Positions 1 to 8,229 of a stretch of 64,000 nt of DNA are shown here, one piece after another. Positions within the stretch are counted from its first letter, which is position 1; every line of letters starts with the position of its first letter. This stretch comes from Candidatus Hinthialibacter antarcticus. GTDB taxonomy: Bacteria; Hinthialibacterota; Hinthialibacteria; Hinthialibacterales; Hinthialibacteraceae. The stretch is from the NCBI GenBank assembly GCA_030765645.1, contig JAVCCE010000010.1:1-64000 (forward strand), read 5' to 3'. Made by a program: the position numbers and the translations under genes. The notes beneath the pieces were generated by a model. The model saw nothing but the letters and a program-made list of their open reading frames with translations, was not told the DNA's origin and ran no database searches.

Positions 1-361
1 CATTCATAGTCACCTCCTGAGAGTTTTCAGCCGCTTTGCGCGTTCGAGTTCCAAGATAGACGCCAATCAATAATGAAATCGTGATGCCAGACAGAAACAG
101 TCCCTTCAAAAACGCATTGGAACGCTCCAGTTGGATGATCTGCTCGGTATTCTGGTTGATCTTTGCTGATAGGGTCTTGAATTGAGACTCAAGCACGGTC
201 AATAGTTGTTGGATTTGTGTGGTGATGGTGGTGGATTGGTGGTCGTTTTGCGGGATATCGTTGGTGGGTTGCTTGCTGCCGCATGAAGTGAGACAAATGA
301 GACAGAAGATCAGTAAAAATGCTCGAAAACTACGGAAATCGGGTGGTCGAAAGACGTTCAT
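1..361 (-). CDS. Small coiled-coil lipoprotein (partial at window edge)
   Basis: Reading frame on the minus strand opening with ATG at 361, ten bases after an AGGAGG. It stays open to the window edge (120 codons visible). Residues 14-27 form a short hydrophobic signal ending in a lipobox-like Leu-Thr-Ser-Cys, so I infer an outer- or inner-membrane lipoprotein. Then come a Gln/Thr-rich linker, a probable coiled coil (about residues 45-80, rich in Gln, Leu, Glu, Asn) and a second hydrophobic segment (about 86-104) followed by Arg/Lys. A lipid anchor plus a later membrane segment is unusual. A second AGGAGG followed by ATG lies at positions 3-16, so the next gene probably starts at or just beyond the window edge and may overlap this frame. 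Family not recognised. Confidence 0.55.
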   Translation of the reverse strand, partial: MNVFRPPDFRSFRAFLLIFCLICLTSCGSKQPTNDIPQNDHQSTTITTQIQQLLTVLESQFKTLSAKINQNTEQIIQLERSNAFLKGLFLSGITISLLIGVYLGTRTRKAAENSQEVTMN

Positions 362-673
362 TCATACATAACCTCCTGAGGATGGAATGAGTGGTTAGGG
401 TTTAATATTATATAGTGGAGAGCGAAATTAAATCATGTAATGCTAAAATGCTACATCTGATTGGTGTATTCTCATATATCAATTTATCAGTTCAAAATTA
501 GATTAACGGATCCTCAGCAAGACACTCTCCCTTATTTAAATTACGAATAATATTTTGACCGACTTTAATTCCAAGCACGTCTTATAAATGTATTTTACTT
601 ATGCTTTTTATATAAAGCATAAGATTTGTCATTTCATAATTCTCAATCTAAATCTCTTTGAAGGGGAGAAAAT
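362..673. other. Intergenic region, divergent upstream regions
   Basis: A 312-base AT-rich gap between the minus-strand lipoprotein and the plus-strand giant protein, so it should hold two divergent promoters. TTGACC at 555-560 is followed by a TATAAA-like box at 583-588, but the 22-base spacing is too long for a confident sigma70 call. The only clear structure is the inverted repeat at 599-622, listed separately. I see no gene or RNA here. Confidence 0.5.
599..622. promoter_or_regulatory. 9-bp perfect inverted repeat upstream of giant secreted protein
   Basis: TTATGCTTT and AAAGCATAA are exact reverse complements separated by six bases (TTATAT), ending about 50 bases before the ATG at 674. 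It could be an operator or a 5' UTR hairpin. There is no T-run, so it is not a terminator. Confidence 0.4.
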
Positions 674-2275
674 ATGTATATTTGTAATTATTTAAAAGCC
701 AGGAATGCTCATTGTTATTTGCTTTTTCTAATTAGCTCGATAATGCTGTGTACACAAAGTGTTGAGGGACAAAATCTCAAAGAATACATTTTCTTTTCTG
801 TTTATAATAATGGTGTATATGACAGTATCTGGAGAATGAATCCAGATGGTACGAATAAACAAATAGTTTTTGAAGAACCTGGAGTAAAGATTTTTTTCTA
901 TAATATTTCACCAGATGGAGAGAAAATTGTAATTGCCAAAGAAACTGAATTATGGACTTACGATATTGATGGAACTAACCCTCAATTGATAGACACAACA
1001 GATTCACTACCTTTTCTTAGTCCTAGATGGTCGCCAGATTCTCAAAAAATACTTTATGTTATCGGGAGTTCTGGTTCTAATCGAAAATTTTCTTTAATTA
1101 ATGCTGATGGTACAAACAAGGTCATGACATCAGTATTCGGACATCGTCAATCATTCACACGAGATGGTAACCATGTAATATACCTTGGTCCTACTAATTC
1201 AAATTCCAATAATTATGATATTTGGATTTGTGATTATGATGGAACAACGCTTTCAAACGCAGTAAACCTCTCTCCAGGTTCTCCATATGAAAGTACCTCT
1301 ACAAAAGGACAAGCAATCTCTGCCGATGGAGTCGTGCTAGATTATTTATGGCCTTCAAACACTATTGCTACGCGGCAACTTATCGAAAATAATGGAGTAT
1401 TCAGTTTAGGACCGCGCATCAATCTCTTTGGTGCGACAACTTATGATGCATCTTGGTCATACAACGATCAGAAAATTGTGTTAAATAGGGGCTATGACAT
1501 TTTCATAGCAAATCCAGATGGAAGTGGTCTTGTGAATTTAACGAACAGTCCAGAGAGAGAAAATGGAGCTTTATATGTCCTAACAAAAAATCTTGATTTA
1601 GATCAAGAAAATAATGAACCAATCATTATAGATATTCCTAATTTACCCGCTAATGCAAAACCACTGGAAATGGTTAAAATTCCGGCTGGCACTTTTATGA
1701 TGGGAAGCCCTGAAGACGAACTAGATCGTAATGCTTCTCGTGAGAGCCCACTTCACAATGTCACAATAAGTCAAGATTTTTATATGGGTATCTATGAAAT
1801 AACCCAAGCGCAGTGGGAAGCCGTGATGGGGAATAATCCATCGATCAATGGTGGTAATCCAAACCATCCTGTTGAAAATATTTCATGGAATGATAGTCAG
1901 GAGTTCATTGAGAATCTGAACGAATTTGGGCAAGGGACTTTCCGTTTGCCTACTGAAGCAGAATGGGAATATGCATGTCGTGCTGGTACGACGACTCGGT
2001 ATTATTGGGGGGATGACTTAACTTATTCAGAGATCAATGATTACGCATGGTTTAGTGGAAATGCGTCGATACCTCAAGTGGTTGGAATTAAAATCCCTAA
2101 TTCCTATGGATTATATGACATGGCAGGCAACATTACTGAATGGTGTATTGATGGATTGCAAGCATATCTTGATGGAGACCAAATTGATCCTGTTCAAGAC
2201 CTATCTGGAACTGTTCCATGTGTAAGAGGTGGTTCGATTAAAAGTTTAGCGGAATATTGCCGCTCTGCTCAATGA
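674..2275 (+). CDS. Secreted beta-propeller + FGE-sulfatase (SUMF1) protein, ends at in-frame TGA
   Basis: The protein starts with a signal peptide (about residues 1-33). Residues 35-310 hold TolB/PD40-like propeller repeats, each with an SPDG or NPDG turn and an IWI/DIFIANPDG strand. From residue 333 there is a formylglycine-generating-enzyme/SUMF1 domain: IPAGTFMMGS, then EITQAQWEAVMG, RLPTEAEWEYACRAG and GLYDMAGNITEWC. The frame stops at TGA 2273-2275 right after CRSAQ. The usual SUMF1 ending (NLGFRVVR) follows in the same frame after that TGA, so the domain is cut about 13 residues short. An upstream AAGGGGAG at 661-668 supports the start. The protein probably acts outside the cytoplasm. 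In bacteria this domain is often structural or ligand-binding rather than a true sulfatase activator. Read together with the next entry. Confidence 0.8.
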   Translation: MYICNYLKARNAHCYLLFLISSIMLCTQSVEGQNLKEYIFFSVYNNGVYDSIWRMNPDGTNKQIVFEEPGVKIFFYNISPDGEKIVIAKETELWTYDIDGTNPQLIDTTDSLPFLSPRWSPDSQKILYVIGSSGSNRKFSLINADGTNKVMTSVFGHRQSFTRDGNHVIYLGPTNSNSNNYDIWICDYDGTTLSNAVNLSPGSPYESTSTKGQAISADGVVLDYLWPSNTIATRQLIENNGVFSLGPRINLFGATTYDASWSYNDQKIVLNRGYDIFIANPDGSGLVNLTNSPERENGALYVLTKNLDLDQENNEPIIIDIPNLPANAKPLEMVKIPAGTFMMGSPEDELDRNASRESPLHNVTISQDFYMGIYEITQAQWEAVMGNNPSINGGNPNHPVENISWNDSQEFIENLNEFGQGTFRLPTEAEWEYACRAGTTTRYYWGDDLTYSEINDYAWFSGNASIPQVVGIKIPNSYGLYDMAGNITEWCIDGLQAYLDGDQIDPVQDLSGTVPCVRGGSIKSLAEYCRSAQ

Positions 2276-2503
2276 ACAGGTTTCAATTCGCCAGCTTACA
2301 ATCTTGGTTTTCGGGTTGTTCGACTAATCAATGTTAATCAATCAAACAATTCTCCAACAGCTGACGCTGGAGAAAACCAAACAATCGAAGCGAATCGCAT
2401 TGTTGGTGCAGACGGCATCTTATTAGATGGAAGCGGTTCAAACGATCCTGATAATGATCCATTAACGTACGAATGGTCTGGTGCATTCGGTACAGTCTCA
2501 GGA

Positions 2504-4651
2504 GTGACTGCTGAAGTCAGTCTGAATATTGGAATGTCAAATGCAACGCTTACTGTGTCGGATGGTCAAGCGTCAGATCAAGGGAGCGTTATTGTCTATG
2601 TGAAAGACACGACTCCACCAGCGCTTGAAGACCTTGAAAACATCACCGTAAACGCAGCTGACAGTTCGGGAGCTATTATTTTCTACCCAACTCCAGCAGC
2701 ATCGGATATCGCTGATCCTTCACCAATTGTTTCAGCAACTCCAACTTCTGGTTCGTTGTTTCCGTTCGGCGATACGGTAGTGTATTACTCAGCAACTGAT
2801 TTTTCTGGTAATGTTTCTTCAGCATCTTTTGTGGTAAGCGTTTTTGATCAAATTCCACCACAAATCACATGCCAAGGAAATATTGTCGTTGAAGCCGAAA
2901 GCGAGTTTGGAACAGTAGTATACTATCCAACACCTGAAGCAATGGATAATGTTGATCCATCTCCAATTGTTGAATGCAACCCACCATCTGGTTCTCTAAT
3001 CCCGGTTGGAAGCACTATCGTTAATTGCACAGCGACCGATTCTAGTGGAAACGCATCGAATTGCTCGTTTATTGTTAGCGTCACAGATACGACTTCACCA
3101 GACATTAATTGTCCTGGAAATATTTATGCAGAAGCAATTGATAGCAATGGTGCGGTTGTTGAATATTCAGTAGAAGCAACCGACATAGTTGACCAGGATG
3201 TGGATGTTGTCTGCATTCCTCCATCGGGTTCAGTATTTCCAATAGGACATAACATAGTGACTTGCACTGCCACTGATGACTATGGGAACTCATCTGAATG
3301 TTCATTTGATATTTATGTTGACGATACGACTCCTCCAATCATTCAATGCTTAAATGATATAAGTGTTGAAGCAATGAGTTCAGATGGAGCAGTAGTTGAA
3401 TTTGTGGTGTCTGCATCAGATACGGTTGATTCTGAGGTTGATGTAAATTGTACACCTCCTTCGGGTTCTGTTTTCTCGCTTGGTGATACATTAGTCCAGT
3501 GTATTGCTTCAGATGATGCAGGGAATTCATCTACATGCACTTTTGTCGTTAACGTAACGGATACCACTCCACCAATTATTGTTTGCCCTGGTGAACTAAT
3601 CGTTGTAGAAGCAGTTGATGAGAATGGTGCAATTGTTAATTACTTGGTGACTGCAAGTGATATCGTTGACCAGGATGTTGAACTAATCTGTGATCCACCA
3701 TCAGTATCCGAATTTCCACTTGGACAAACAACTGTTTCATGCATCGCAATCGATAATTCCGGTAACAGCACGATATGCGAATTTGTTGTTAATGTGATTG
3801 ATACAACTTCACCTGTCATTTTGTGTCCAAGCGACATATACGTAGAAGCAACCGGATATGAAGGTTCAGTTGTCGAGTTTGTTGTTTTAGCATCAGATAC
3901 AGTTGATCAAGAAGTAGACGTGAGTTGTAATTCGCAAACAGGTTCCGTATTCCCACTGGGAGAAACTGTAGTTCAATGTATAGCAACTGATGACTATGGA
4001 AATAATTCTACATGTTCATTTGTTATAACCGTCATTGATACAACACTACCTGAGATTGATTGCCCCGAAAATATAAGCGTTGAAGCGACCAGCCCTGATG
4101 GTGTGGTTGTTGAATTCACAGTTGTGGCGACAGATTCAGTTGATCAGAATGTCGATATCGTTTGCAACCCTGTTTCGGGTTCTGTTTTCTCAATTGGACA
4201 AACAACAGTTACATGTATAGCGGTTGATGATTTCGGCAACCAAGCAATATGTTCATTTGTTGTTAAAGTTACAGACACAACTCCTCCACAAATCAATGAC
4301 GCTGTTCCTGACCCTGCTGAAATTTGGCCGCCAAACAATAAGATGATTCCTGTCACAATTTCTGTTGACGCCTTCGACACTGCTTCTGAGACTGTAAATT
4401 GCCAAATCATCTCCGTGACAAGTGATGAAGAAATTACTGAAGATGACTGGGAAATCACAGGTGATCTTACTCTACTCGTTCGAGCAGACCGCGACGGTAA
4501 CGGTGATGGACGTGTTTACTTTATTCTTGTTGAATGCACCGACGAATATGGAAACGCTTCACAAGAAGTAGTTGAAGTTACGATAGCGCACGACCAAAGT
4601 GGTAAATCGAATAAGAAAGATAAAAAACCAGCAAAACCACCTAAGAAATAA
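2504..4651 (+). CDS. C-terminal half of the giant protein: PKD-like and seven HYR domains
   Basis: This is the same reading frame as the preceding gene. The frame is open without a stop from 2276 to 4651; the first possible start codon after the TGA is GTG 2504, which lies inside a domain and has no good ribosome site. Residues encoded from 2276 complete the SUMF1 domain and form a PKD-like domain (AGENQTIEA, DGSGSNDPDNDPLTY). Seven hyalin-type HYR modules of about 79 residues follow, each opening with DTTPP-like residues and carrying two Cys from the second module on. The end is a WPPNNK-containing domain and a Lys/Pro-rich tail. HYR and PKD modules are extracellular adhesion folds. The fragment lacks its own signal peptide, so it makes sense only as part of one 1,325-codon protein: either TGA is read through or the gene is a recent pseudogene. 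Confidence 0.7.
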   Translation: MTAEVSLNIGMSNATLTVSDGQASDQGSVIVYVKDTTPPALEDLENITVNAADSSGAIIFYPTPAASDIADPSPIVSATPTSGSLFPFGDTVVYYSATDFSGNVSSASFVVSVFDQIPPQITCQGNIVVEAESEFGTVVYYPTPEAMDNVDPSPIVECNPPSGSLIPVGSTIVNCTATDSSGNASNCSFIVSVTDTTSPDINCPGNIYAEAIDSNGAVVEYSVEATDIVDQDVDVVCIPPSGSVFPIGHNIVTCTATDDYGNSSECSFDIYVDDTTPPIIQCLNDISVEAMSSDGAVVEFVVSASDTVDSEVDVNCTPPSGSVFSLGDTLVQCIASDDAGNSSTCTFVVNVTDTTPPIIVCPGELIVVEAVDENGAIVNYLVTASDIVDQDVELICDPPSVSEFPLGQTTVSCIAIDNSGNSTICEFVVNVIDTTSPVILCPSDIYVEATGYEGSVVEFVVLASDTVDQEVDVSCNSQTGSVFPLGETVVQCIATDDYGNNSTCSFVITVIDTTLPEIDCPENISVEATSPDGVVVEFTVVATDSVDQNVDIVCNPVSGSVFSIGQTTVTCIAVDDFGNQAICSFVVKVTDTTPPQINDAVPDPAEIWPPNNKMIPVTISVDAFDTASETVNCQIISVTSDEEITEDDWEITGDLTLLVRADRDGNGDGRVYFILVECTDEYGNASQEVVEVTIAHDQSGKSNKKDKKPAKPPKK
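2606..4273 (+). repeat. Seven tandem HYR-encoding repeats (about 238 bp each)
   Basis: The DNA encoding the HYR modules repeats with a period near 238 bp. Each unit begins with codons for Asp-Thr-Thr-Pro/Ser-Pro, and ends with Cys-x-Phe-x-Val-x-Val. Units 3-7 are closest to each other and share VDQ/VDS-x-VD and GSVFPLG signatures. Such arrays tend to change copy number by recombination. Confidence 0.8.
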
Positions 4652-4672
4652 TAGATAACTGACATCGTTTAG

Positions 4673-4710
4673 AATGGGGATTCGAGATTATTCGAGTCCC
4701 CATTTTTTTT
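4673..4710 (+). terminator. Rho-independent terminator after HYR protein
   Basis: A 14-bp stem (AATGGGGATTCGAG with its partner ending CCCCATT, two G-U pairs), a four-base loop, then eight T's. It lies 21 bases after the stop codon. Confidence 0.85.
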
Positions 4711-4808
4711 GCATGGTTTTATTTCGACCCTACCATAACTATATATATTCAATTCCAACCACCCGTATTCCCACCCAAATCACCCAACCCAATGAAGGAG
4801 ACGTGCGC

Positions 4809-5279
4809 ATGAACGATCAACCGGATACAAGTGTGTCGAAAGCGATGCAAGAAAGTTTGAAAAATTATTTGAAAGAATTATGGAACGCTCTGTGGATTGT
4901 TGTCTGGGGAGTTCTTTGGTATCAGTACTACGAAAATGTGAATCCATACAATCAAGCAGATCAACTCATACTCGCCATCGTCAGTCTATTTGTGCTGATG
5001 AATTTTCTGCGTGAGTGCAGCGTTCGCATCGACAACATATTCTTTATGTCAGGGACGTGGTTGATGCTGATTTTTGGAGCGTTGTTGCCAAATCAGTCGT
5101 ATGAATGGATTCAACCAGTGCTTGGATATGCCGCGATACTGTTTCTGTTTCGCATATTCGCATCGAGAAAAGATTTTATGGATGATTTTCTGAAAGACGC
5201 TCGAACTGATGAATCTAAAAATGATTCAAACGGTGATGATAAAAACGGCAAAGACAAGATGAGTGAGTCGAAGTTGTAA
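4809..5279 (+). CDS. Small multi-pass membrane protein, unknown function
   Basis: 156 residues. The ATG at 4809 is chosen because GAAGGAG lies just upstream; the frame is open further upstream, but that would run through the preceding terminator. There are four probable membrane segments (about residues 21-38, 46-62, 71-86, 93-108) after a short polar N-terminus, and a strongly charged Asp/Asn/Lys tail. No family recognised. Flanked by terminators on both sides, so it is probably monocistronic. Confidence 0.65.
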   Translation: MNDQPDTSVSKAMQESLKNYLKELWNALWIVVWGVLWYQYYENVNPYNQADQLILAIVSLFVLMNFLRECSVRIDNIFFMSGTWLMLIFGALLPNQSYEWIQPVLGYAAILFLFRIFASRKDFMDDFLKDARTDESKNDSNGDDKNGKDKMSESKL

Positions 5280-5290
5280 ACGGCGCTGAA

Positions 5291-5315
5291 AGAGGGCTGA
5301 ATGGCTCTCTTTTTT
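5291..5315 (+). terminator. Rho-independent terminator
   Basis: AGAGGGC, loop TGAAT, then GGCTCTCT (one G-U pair) followed by a T-run. It begins 12 bases after the stop codon of the small membrane protein. Confidence 0.75.
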
Positions 5316-5354
5316 GATTTAAAACGGTGCTAAGTCGTCATATTTTTCATCCTT

Positions 5355-5428
5355 AACCTTCGTAATATCTGCACATTACACCCAATTCTTCAACCTTCGT
5401 AATATCTGCACATTACACCCAATTCTTC
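5355..5428. repeat. Perfect 37-bp tandem duplication
   Basis: Units 5355-5391 and 5392-5428 are identical (starting AACCTTCGTAATATCTGCAC and ending CCCAATTCTTC). I find no further copy in the window. There are only two units and no spacer, so it is not CRISPR; it looks like a recent slippage or recombination duplication in non-coding DNA. Confidence 0.85.
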
Positions 5429-5594
5429 GGCGCGCCGAATCACTTTTTTGCAAGTATCTGATCGATTCTCTTCTTCAAACTCATCATTTCTTTGTTCTCA
5501 TATACTTACAGCTCTTTCTCACTGGTTTAGTTAAAACCATCTGATGAATGTTAACGAATCGATAACATACGAATCAAAAACTTAAAATTTCTAT

Positions 5595-5623
5595 TTGACA
5601 GTTACAATAACTTGAGATAACGT
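5595..5623 (+). promoter_or_regulatory. Candidate sigma70 promoter of blaI-like gene
   Basis: A consensus TTGACA at 5595-5600, 17 bases, then TAACGT at 5618-5623 as a weak -10. The palindrome 5615-5634 overlaps the -10 and presumed start of transcription, as expected for autorepression. Confidence 0.5.
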
Positions 5624-5634
5624 GTTAGTTATCT
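5615..5634. promoter_or_regulatory. Palindromic operator candidate for the BlaI-like repressor
   Basis: AGATAAC, six bases (GTGTTA), GTTATCT: a perfect 7-bp dyad. The stretch 5624-5640 matches 15 of 17 bases of 9495-9511 upstream of the LolA-like gene, so both may be sites for the same regulator. Published BlaI/MecI operators have TACA/TGTA half-sites; this is a different sequence, so binding is inference. Confidence 0.5.
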
Positions 5635-5648
5635 AGCAGGAGGGTGTA

Positions 5649-6035
5649 ATGGTACGTCCAAAATTTCCGATTCTAAGCGAGTGGGAGCAGACTCTTCTTC
5701 AATTGATATGGGAGAGAAACGCTGCGACTGCGAATGACATCGTAGAAGACTTGTCAACAAAACAAATCCACCGAAGCAACTCAGCCATTCGGACGACTCT
5801 CAGTTCACTAGAAAAAAAGGGATATCTAAAGCACCGGATACAAGATAACACCTATATATACTATGCGACGGTTTCAAACGAAGACGTTGAAAATGATGCG
5901 TTAGATTATGTAAAAAAAGTGTTTTTTAATGGGTCTTTGCATTCCATGTTACTTCGTTTAGTCAATAAAGATGAGATCACACCAGAGCAAATTCTTGAAC
6001 TTAAAAACCAATTAGAGGAAGTTGATAAAAACTGA
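5649..6035 (+). CDS. blaI: BlaI/MecI-family transcriptional repressor
   Basis: 128 residues, the usual size for BlaI/MecI/CopY repressors. The N-terminal winged helix is recognisable: ILSEWEQTLLQLIWER (about residues 8-23), the recognition helix SNSAIRTTLSSLEKKGYL (about 43-60) and a wing with YIYYATVS. The C-terminal helices should dimerise. AGGAGGG lies six bases before the ATG. Its stop TGA overlaps the ATG of the downstream M56 protease by one base, the classic repressor/antirepressor pair. In known systems the protease senses a cell-wall signal and causes repressor cleavage. Whether beta-lactams are the signal here cannot be told; no beta-lactamase is nearby. The palindrome over its promoter suggests autorepression. 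Confidence 0.85.
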   Translation: MVRPKFPILSEWEQTLLQLIWERNAATANDIVEDLSTKQIHRSNSAIRTTLSSLEKKGYLKHRIQDNTYIYYATVSNEDVENDALDYVKKVFFNGSLHSMLLRLVNKDEITPEQILELKNQLEEVDKN

Positions 6036-8218
6036 TGCAGAACTATACACTTGGTTTTGACATACTGTTATCGATTGTCCTACATTGGGCGCTGGCATCC
6101 ATTGTATTCATATCGATAAACGAATGGCTTATTGGTAATTCACAACGAAGCGAGTCTCTACAACCATTAATTTGTTTGCAATCATGCATAACAATTCTTT
6201 TCTTTTTCCCTATTTTCTATAGCATTTTTCCATTTAAGATCACGAAAGAAATAATAGTATACAGTCATTTGAGTAATTGGTTTCCGTATTTATATTATTC
6301 CTTTATTACTCTTTTTTTCATTCGCTTTACCTTTAATTTCAGTTCATACATACTGATACGGTTCGATTGGTTTCGGAAACGTAATTTTAATACAATCCAT
6401 TCTCCTGCCTGGTTGTTGAATTTGGTTGAAGAAGAAAAAAAACGTTTAGACATCAATAAGCCAATCCAAGTCGTCGTCATTGACGGCATCGGGTCTCCAG
6501 CGGTAATTAATGGCTTCAAGGCGATTATTTTTATGCCTGCGCAGATTGTAAGCCAATGGGCTATTAGCGATATTAAACCTATCATCATCCATGAACTCGT
6601 ACATGTTCGCAATCGTGATCATTTCTTTTTAGGCATGATTGATTTCATACAAACCATATTATGGTTTTTCCCAGGCGTATATTGGTTAAAGCGCCGGTTT
6701 TACCAAGCCAGTGAGTTTGTTTGTGATGATGCTGCTGCCAGCGCATGTGAAGATAAAAAAGAATATGCAAAAATTCTATTTCGTATTTATGAAATTGCGC
6801 AATTTGACTCAAATAAAAACGCCGTATGCGCTTTTGCCAATCCTAACTATAGCGTCCATTCGCGTATTCAACGGCTTCTTTCAAATACAGATCATAAAGC
6901 GCCGCTTTCATTTTTCTCTAAAGCCGCTACAACTCTGCCTCTCGTCGTTCTCATGTTTTTCCTCTGCTCAATTCATATAGAGATCGTTTATTCACAAAAC
7001 CCAGACATCCCTATTGAATTGATTCAAACAGAGACCATTGAACCGGCATTTCAACAGTATCAAACTCCAACGCCAGAGGCCGTCTTGACCTCATTCGCCC
7101 AGTCAAATTCACAGGCCGTTGTCGCTGGTTCAAGGGCATGGATTTGGGAAGAAGAGGATGTGGAGGAAGCCGGACCATTTTTCAGCATCGCCAGCGGTTG
7201 GTCATTTGATCCTAGCGTTATGGAGGCTCAACAAACTGGCGAAATACAACTTCCGAACGAATATGTGCTCACTGAATCCTCGATTACTCCACTGAAGAAT
7301 ATAGTGGAGTATCGAATTCAAAAATCCACTGATGATTTACTCATAATCAGCGGCGAGTATAAAAACCTTCGCCCCTTGATTGATCTACCGGATGTTACTG
7401 ATCTCAAGCAGTATATTGGCGCGAATCTATTTGACGCATCCAGTTCAAACAATCCAGAACTCGTCGCAACTCTTCCCCTCCGAACAGATTACAGTGGAGA
7501 TATTTATTGGGTTCTTGGCGTTGCGGTGGTTAACAGAGAATTAATACTCGTCGATGTAGACGTGCAAGATGAATTTGAATCGTACCATCGTATTTTTGCG
7601 TATGACGTTTCGGACGCGCGGGCCCCCAAATTGAAGTGGGTTATGGATAACCCCATGACTTTACTTTATGACGCAATGCTCGACGAGCATGACAACGACA
7701 TTTTATATTTGGCTGGAGATGATTTGCTTGTATGCCAATTGACGGAGACAAGTTGTAAACCAATCAAGAAGTTGCAATTTGAAAATACTGCTTGTTTCTT
7801 TTTTGCATTGTTGCCGTTTGAATCGGGAATTGCCGCTATTGTACAAGAAAAAATATCCGATCCGTTTGATTTGCCCTATCCTCCGTCGGAACTCTGTTTT
7901 ATACCTCTTTACCCGAATACCGTTGCGAAAAATGTTACGTTCCTTCCATTCATTGGAGACGATCAGTTAAGTTCTCACATATTATTGGGGACATTTCGCA
8001 ACGGAAACCGCATAATTGCAGTAACGACCCACGAGGCCTTCGTTATGGAAGTGGTTGATGACGTCCCTCGTGAAGTCGGCGTATTCCCAACGGGCAATAA
8101 AAGTTTGGTTCCTTTTAACGTTGGCGGCTATTACTTCATTGGTCGCGAACCGACTCATGTCTATGACGATCATATCTTCTCACCAGAACAAACCATTCAA
8201 AATTGGATGGGATACTAG
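6035..8218 (+). CDS. M56 (BlaR1-type) membrane protease with large atypical sensor region
   Basis: 727 residues. The N-terminal part has several membrane segments and the M56 zinc-protease signature: HELVH at residues 186-190 and a downstream ExxCDD (SEFVCDD, near residue 227). A last membrane segment lies near 295-315. The rest (about 320-727) should be extracytoplasmic. It is not the penicillin-binding domain of true BlaR1, as I see no SxxK/SxN/KTG set. It has strand-turn repeats with LVIVD-propeller flavour (for example IFAYDVSDARAPKLKWVM). I infer that a signal sensed by this domain activates the protease against the BlaI-like repressor. The ATG overlaps the repressor stop by one base. 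The last 45 bases of the gene lie in the duplicated segment that also includes the following pseudopilin. Confidence 0.8.
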   Translation: MQNYTLGFDILLSIVLHWALASIVFISINEWLIGNSQRSESLQPLICLQSCITILFFFPIFYSIFPFKITKEIIVYSHLSNWFPYLYYSFITLFFIRFTFNFSSYILIRFDWFRKRNFNTIHSPAWLLNLVEEEKKRLDINKPIQVVVIDGIGSPAVINGFKAIIFMPAQIVSQWAISDIKPIIIHELVHVRNRDHFFLGMIDFIQTILWFFPGVYWLKRRFYQASEFVCDDAAASACEDKKEYAKILFRIYEIAQFDSNKNAVCAFANPNYSVHSRIQRLLSNTDHKAPLSFFSKAATTLPLVVLMFFLCSIHIEIVYSQNPDIPIELIQTETIEPAFQQYQTPTPEAVLTSFAQSNSQAVVAGSRAWIWEEEDVEEAGPFFSIASGWSFDPSVMEAQQTGEIQLPNEYVLTESSITPLKNIVEYRIQKSTDDLLIISGEYKNLRPLIDLPDVTDLKQYIGANLFDASSSNNPELVATLPLRTDYSGDIYWVLGVAVVNRELILVDVDVQDEFESYHRIFAYDVSDARAPKLKWVMDNPMTLLYDAMLDEHDNDILYLAGDDLLVCQLTETSCKPIKKLQFENTACFFFALLPFESGIAAIVQEKISDPFDLPYPPSELCFIPLYPNTVAKNVTFLPFIGDDQLSSHILLGTFRNGNRIIAVTTHEAFVMEVVDDVPREVGVFPTGNKSLVPFNVGGYYFIGREPTHVYDDHIFSPEQTIQNWMGY

Positions 8219-8229
8219 GAAGAACCGTC

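Larger units (their letters stand above)
5280..5648. other. Intergenic region before the BlaI/M56 operon
   Basis: 369 bases without a gene. It holds, in order, the terminator at 5291, an exact tandem duplication at 5355-5428, an AT-rich tract, and the promoter/operator of the BlaI-like gene at 5595-5634. Confidence 0.6.

Noticed and set aside
674-4651. TGA reassigned as a sense codon (alternative genetic code)
   Set aside because: Several intact genes here end in TGA at expected lengths (BlaI-like, hisD-like, rng), and no other gene carries an internal TGA.
5355-5428. CRISPR-like repeat
   Set aside because: Two directly adjacent identical units without spacer, and no cas genes in the window.
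6035-8218. True BlaR1 beta-lactam sensor
   Set aside because: The M56 protease part fits, but the C-terminal region lacks the SxxK, SxN and KTG motifs of penicillin-binding domains, and no beta-lactamase or mecA-like gene is nearby.
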